Shown: positions 5,182 to 5,715 of the stretch, piece by piece
How positions within the stretch are numbered: position 1 is the stretch's first letter
How the letters are laid out: every line of letters starts with the position of its first letter
DNA from: Anaerolineae bacterium
GTDB lineage: Bacteria; Chloroflexota; Anaerolineae; 4572-78; J111
Reading direction: 5' to 3'
DNA length: 5,715 nucleotides
Assembly (NCBI GenBank): GCA_020433785.1
Contig: JAGRCC010000842.1
Location: 1 to 5,715, forward strand
Position numbers and translations under genes: made by a program
Notes under the pieces: model-generated
The model's database searches: none
What the model was told of the DNA's origin: nothing
What the model saw: only the letters and a program-made list of their open reading frames with translations

Positions 5182-5715
5182 CTACAACCCATCGGACGCA
5201 GAAAAAGGACCTAAGAAAAGACCTTCTTGAGGCGGTTCGGTGTCGGTCAAGGTTAAATTGTGCCAGACGCCGGATCCTTCGGAACGGTATGGTAAGATAT
5301 GCAATGTTAACGGCCCCGCATCAGGGGATAATGGTAATTCGTAATAATCGCCGACCACTTCGCCGGGCGTCCACAATGACGTCGGGTAACTGGATAAAAC
5401 GGGGTGGGCGGCGTCCTTTCTGTAGATTTCTTGGCCACTAAGATCGATTAGCCGCAGCGAGAGGGCGTAATCCCAGTTTGATTTTTTGGGGGCGCGCCAA
5501 TAAAGCATCAGTTGGAGAATCGGGCCGGCTCGCTGCCCGCCGGGAGTTAACTGCGGCAAAACCTCAGCCCGATAGCCGATCAGGTCCAACTCATTCTCGA
5601 AGTCGGCGTTAAGGGGGATGACATCGGCCGGGGAGGTAAAGATCGGCGCCTCATTGAGTTGAATCAACGGGCCAACCATACTCAAATGCGGCGTGCCGAT
5701 GAGATCGGCGGGTTT
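5182..5715 (-). CDS. C-terminal part of a large protein, probably a Chloroflexota membrane glycosyltransferase (partial)
   Basis: The frame is open from the window edge to the TAG at 5184-5182, giving the last 177 residues; the TTG at 5685 is internal, as coding continues upstream to the edge. No membrane segment lies in this part. The pattern LQLMLYWRA..K.NWDYALSLRLID, then YPTSLWTPGEVVGDYYELPL and PLTLHILPYR, reads as a beta-sandwich repeat. From memory it resembles the soluble tail found after the membrane domain of many ArnT/GT39-like glycosyltransferases in Chloroflexota, where it would face outside the membrane. Catalytic residues would lie beyond the window, so the function is an inference from the tail alone. 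No terminator hairpin with a T-run follows the stop; the next downstream structure is the GTGAC palindrome pair. Confidence 0.6.
   Translation of the reverse strand, partial: KPADLIGTPHLSMVGPLIQLNEAPIFTSPADVIPLNADFENELDLIGYRAEVLPQLTPGGQRAGPILQLMLYWRAPKKSNWDYALSLRLIDLSGQEIYRKDAAHPVLSSYPTSLWTPGEVVGDYYELPLSPDAGPLTLHILPYRSEGSGVWHNLTLTDTEPPQEGLFLGPFSASDGL

Noticed and set aside
1..5715. CRISPR arrays, tRNA or rRNA genes, insertion sequences
   Set aside because: No regularly spaced identical repeats of CRISPR length, no cloverleaf or rRNA-like conserved stretch, and no transposase frame were seen on either strand.

Overview
The window is a stretch of bacterial chromosome with moderate GC in the genes and AT-rich spacers. 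It most resembles a Chloroflexota (Anaerolineae-like) genome. That placement is an inference from the C-terminal fragment at the right edge, whose YW-x-A / WDY / YPTSLWTPGEVV pattern is common at the end of large membrane glycosyltransferases in that phylum, together with the general gene style. No rRNA, tRNA, CRISPR array, transposase or phage gene is visible.

Layout: (1) 1-1044, + strand: glutamate 5-kinase (proB), missing about its first 20 residues at the window edge. (2) About 1061-1096: a bidirectional intrinsic terminator between proB and the convergent next gene. (3) 1117-2136, - strand: an OleA/FabH-type beta-ketoacyl synthase III, with an intact Cys-His-Asn triad and the glutamate diagnostic of OleA-type Claisen condensation. 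(4) 2137-2609: an AT-rich spacer holding the terminator of the next gene and a candidate promoter with an inverted repeat across it. (5) 2610-3344, - strand: a small membrane-anchored SPFH/band-7 protein. (6) 3345-3658: a dense regulatory spacer containing a sigma70-like promoter, three tandem 21-bp sites of the form TTAGTGT-N7-ACACTAA, a perfect 24-bp dyad, a 12-bp direct repeat and alternative leader hairpins. (7) 3659-4366 and 4363-4953, - strand: two Nudix genes overlapping by ATGA, namely an NrtR-type regulator (Nudix plus winged helix) and, upstream of it, a NudF/NudK-like pyrophosphatase with its own good promoter. (8) 5182-5715, - strand: the C-terminal part of a larger protein that runs off the window.

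The most coherent story is in 2610-4953. A nucleoside-diphosphate-sugar hydrolase is co-translated with an NrtR-type Nudix regulator. Immediately downstream, the promoter of a membrane SPFH gene carries three operator-like sites with the GT-N7-AC core I recall for NrtR regulators. I infer, but cannot prove, a small ADP-ribose/NAD-responsive circuit controlling a membrane scaffold protein. The other genes (proline synthesis, acyl condensation, surface glycosylation) look like ordinary chromosomal neighbours.
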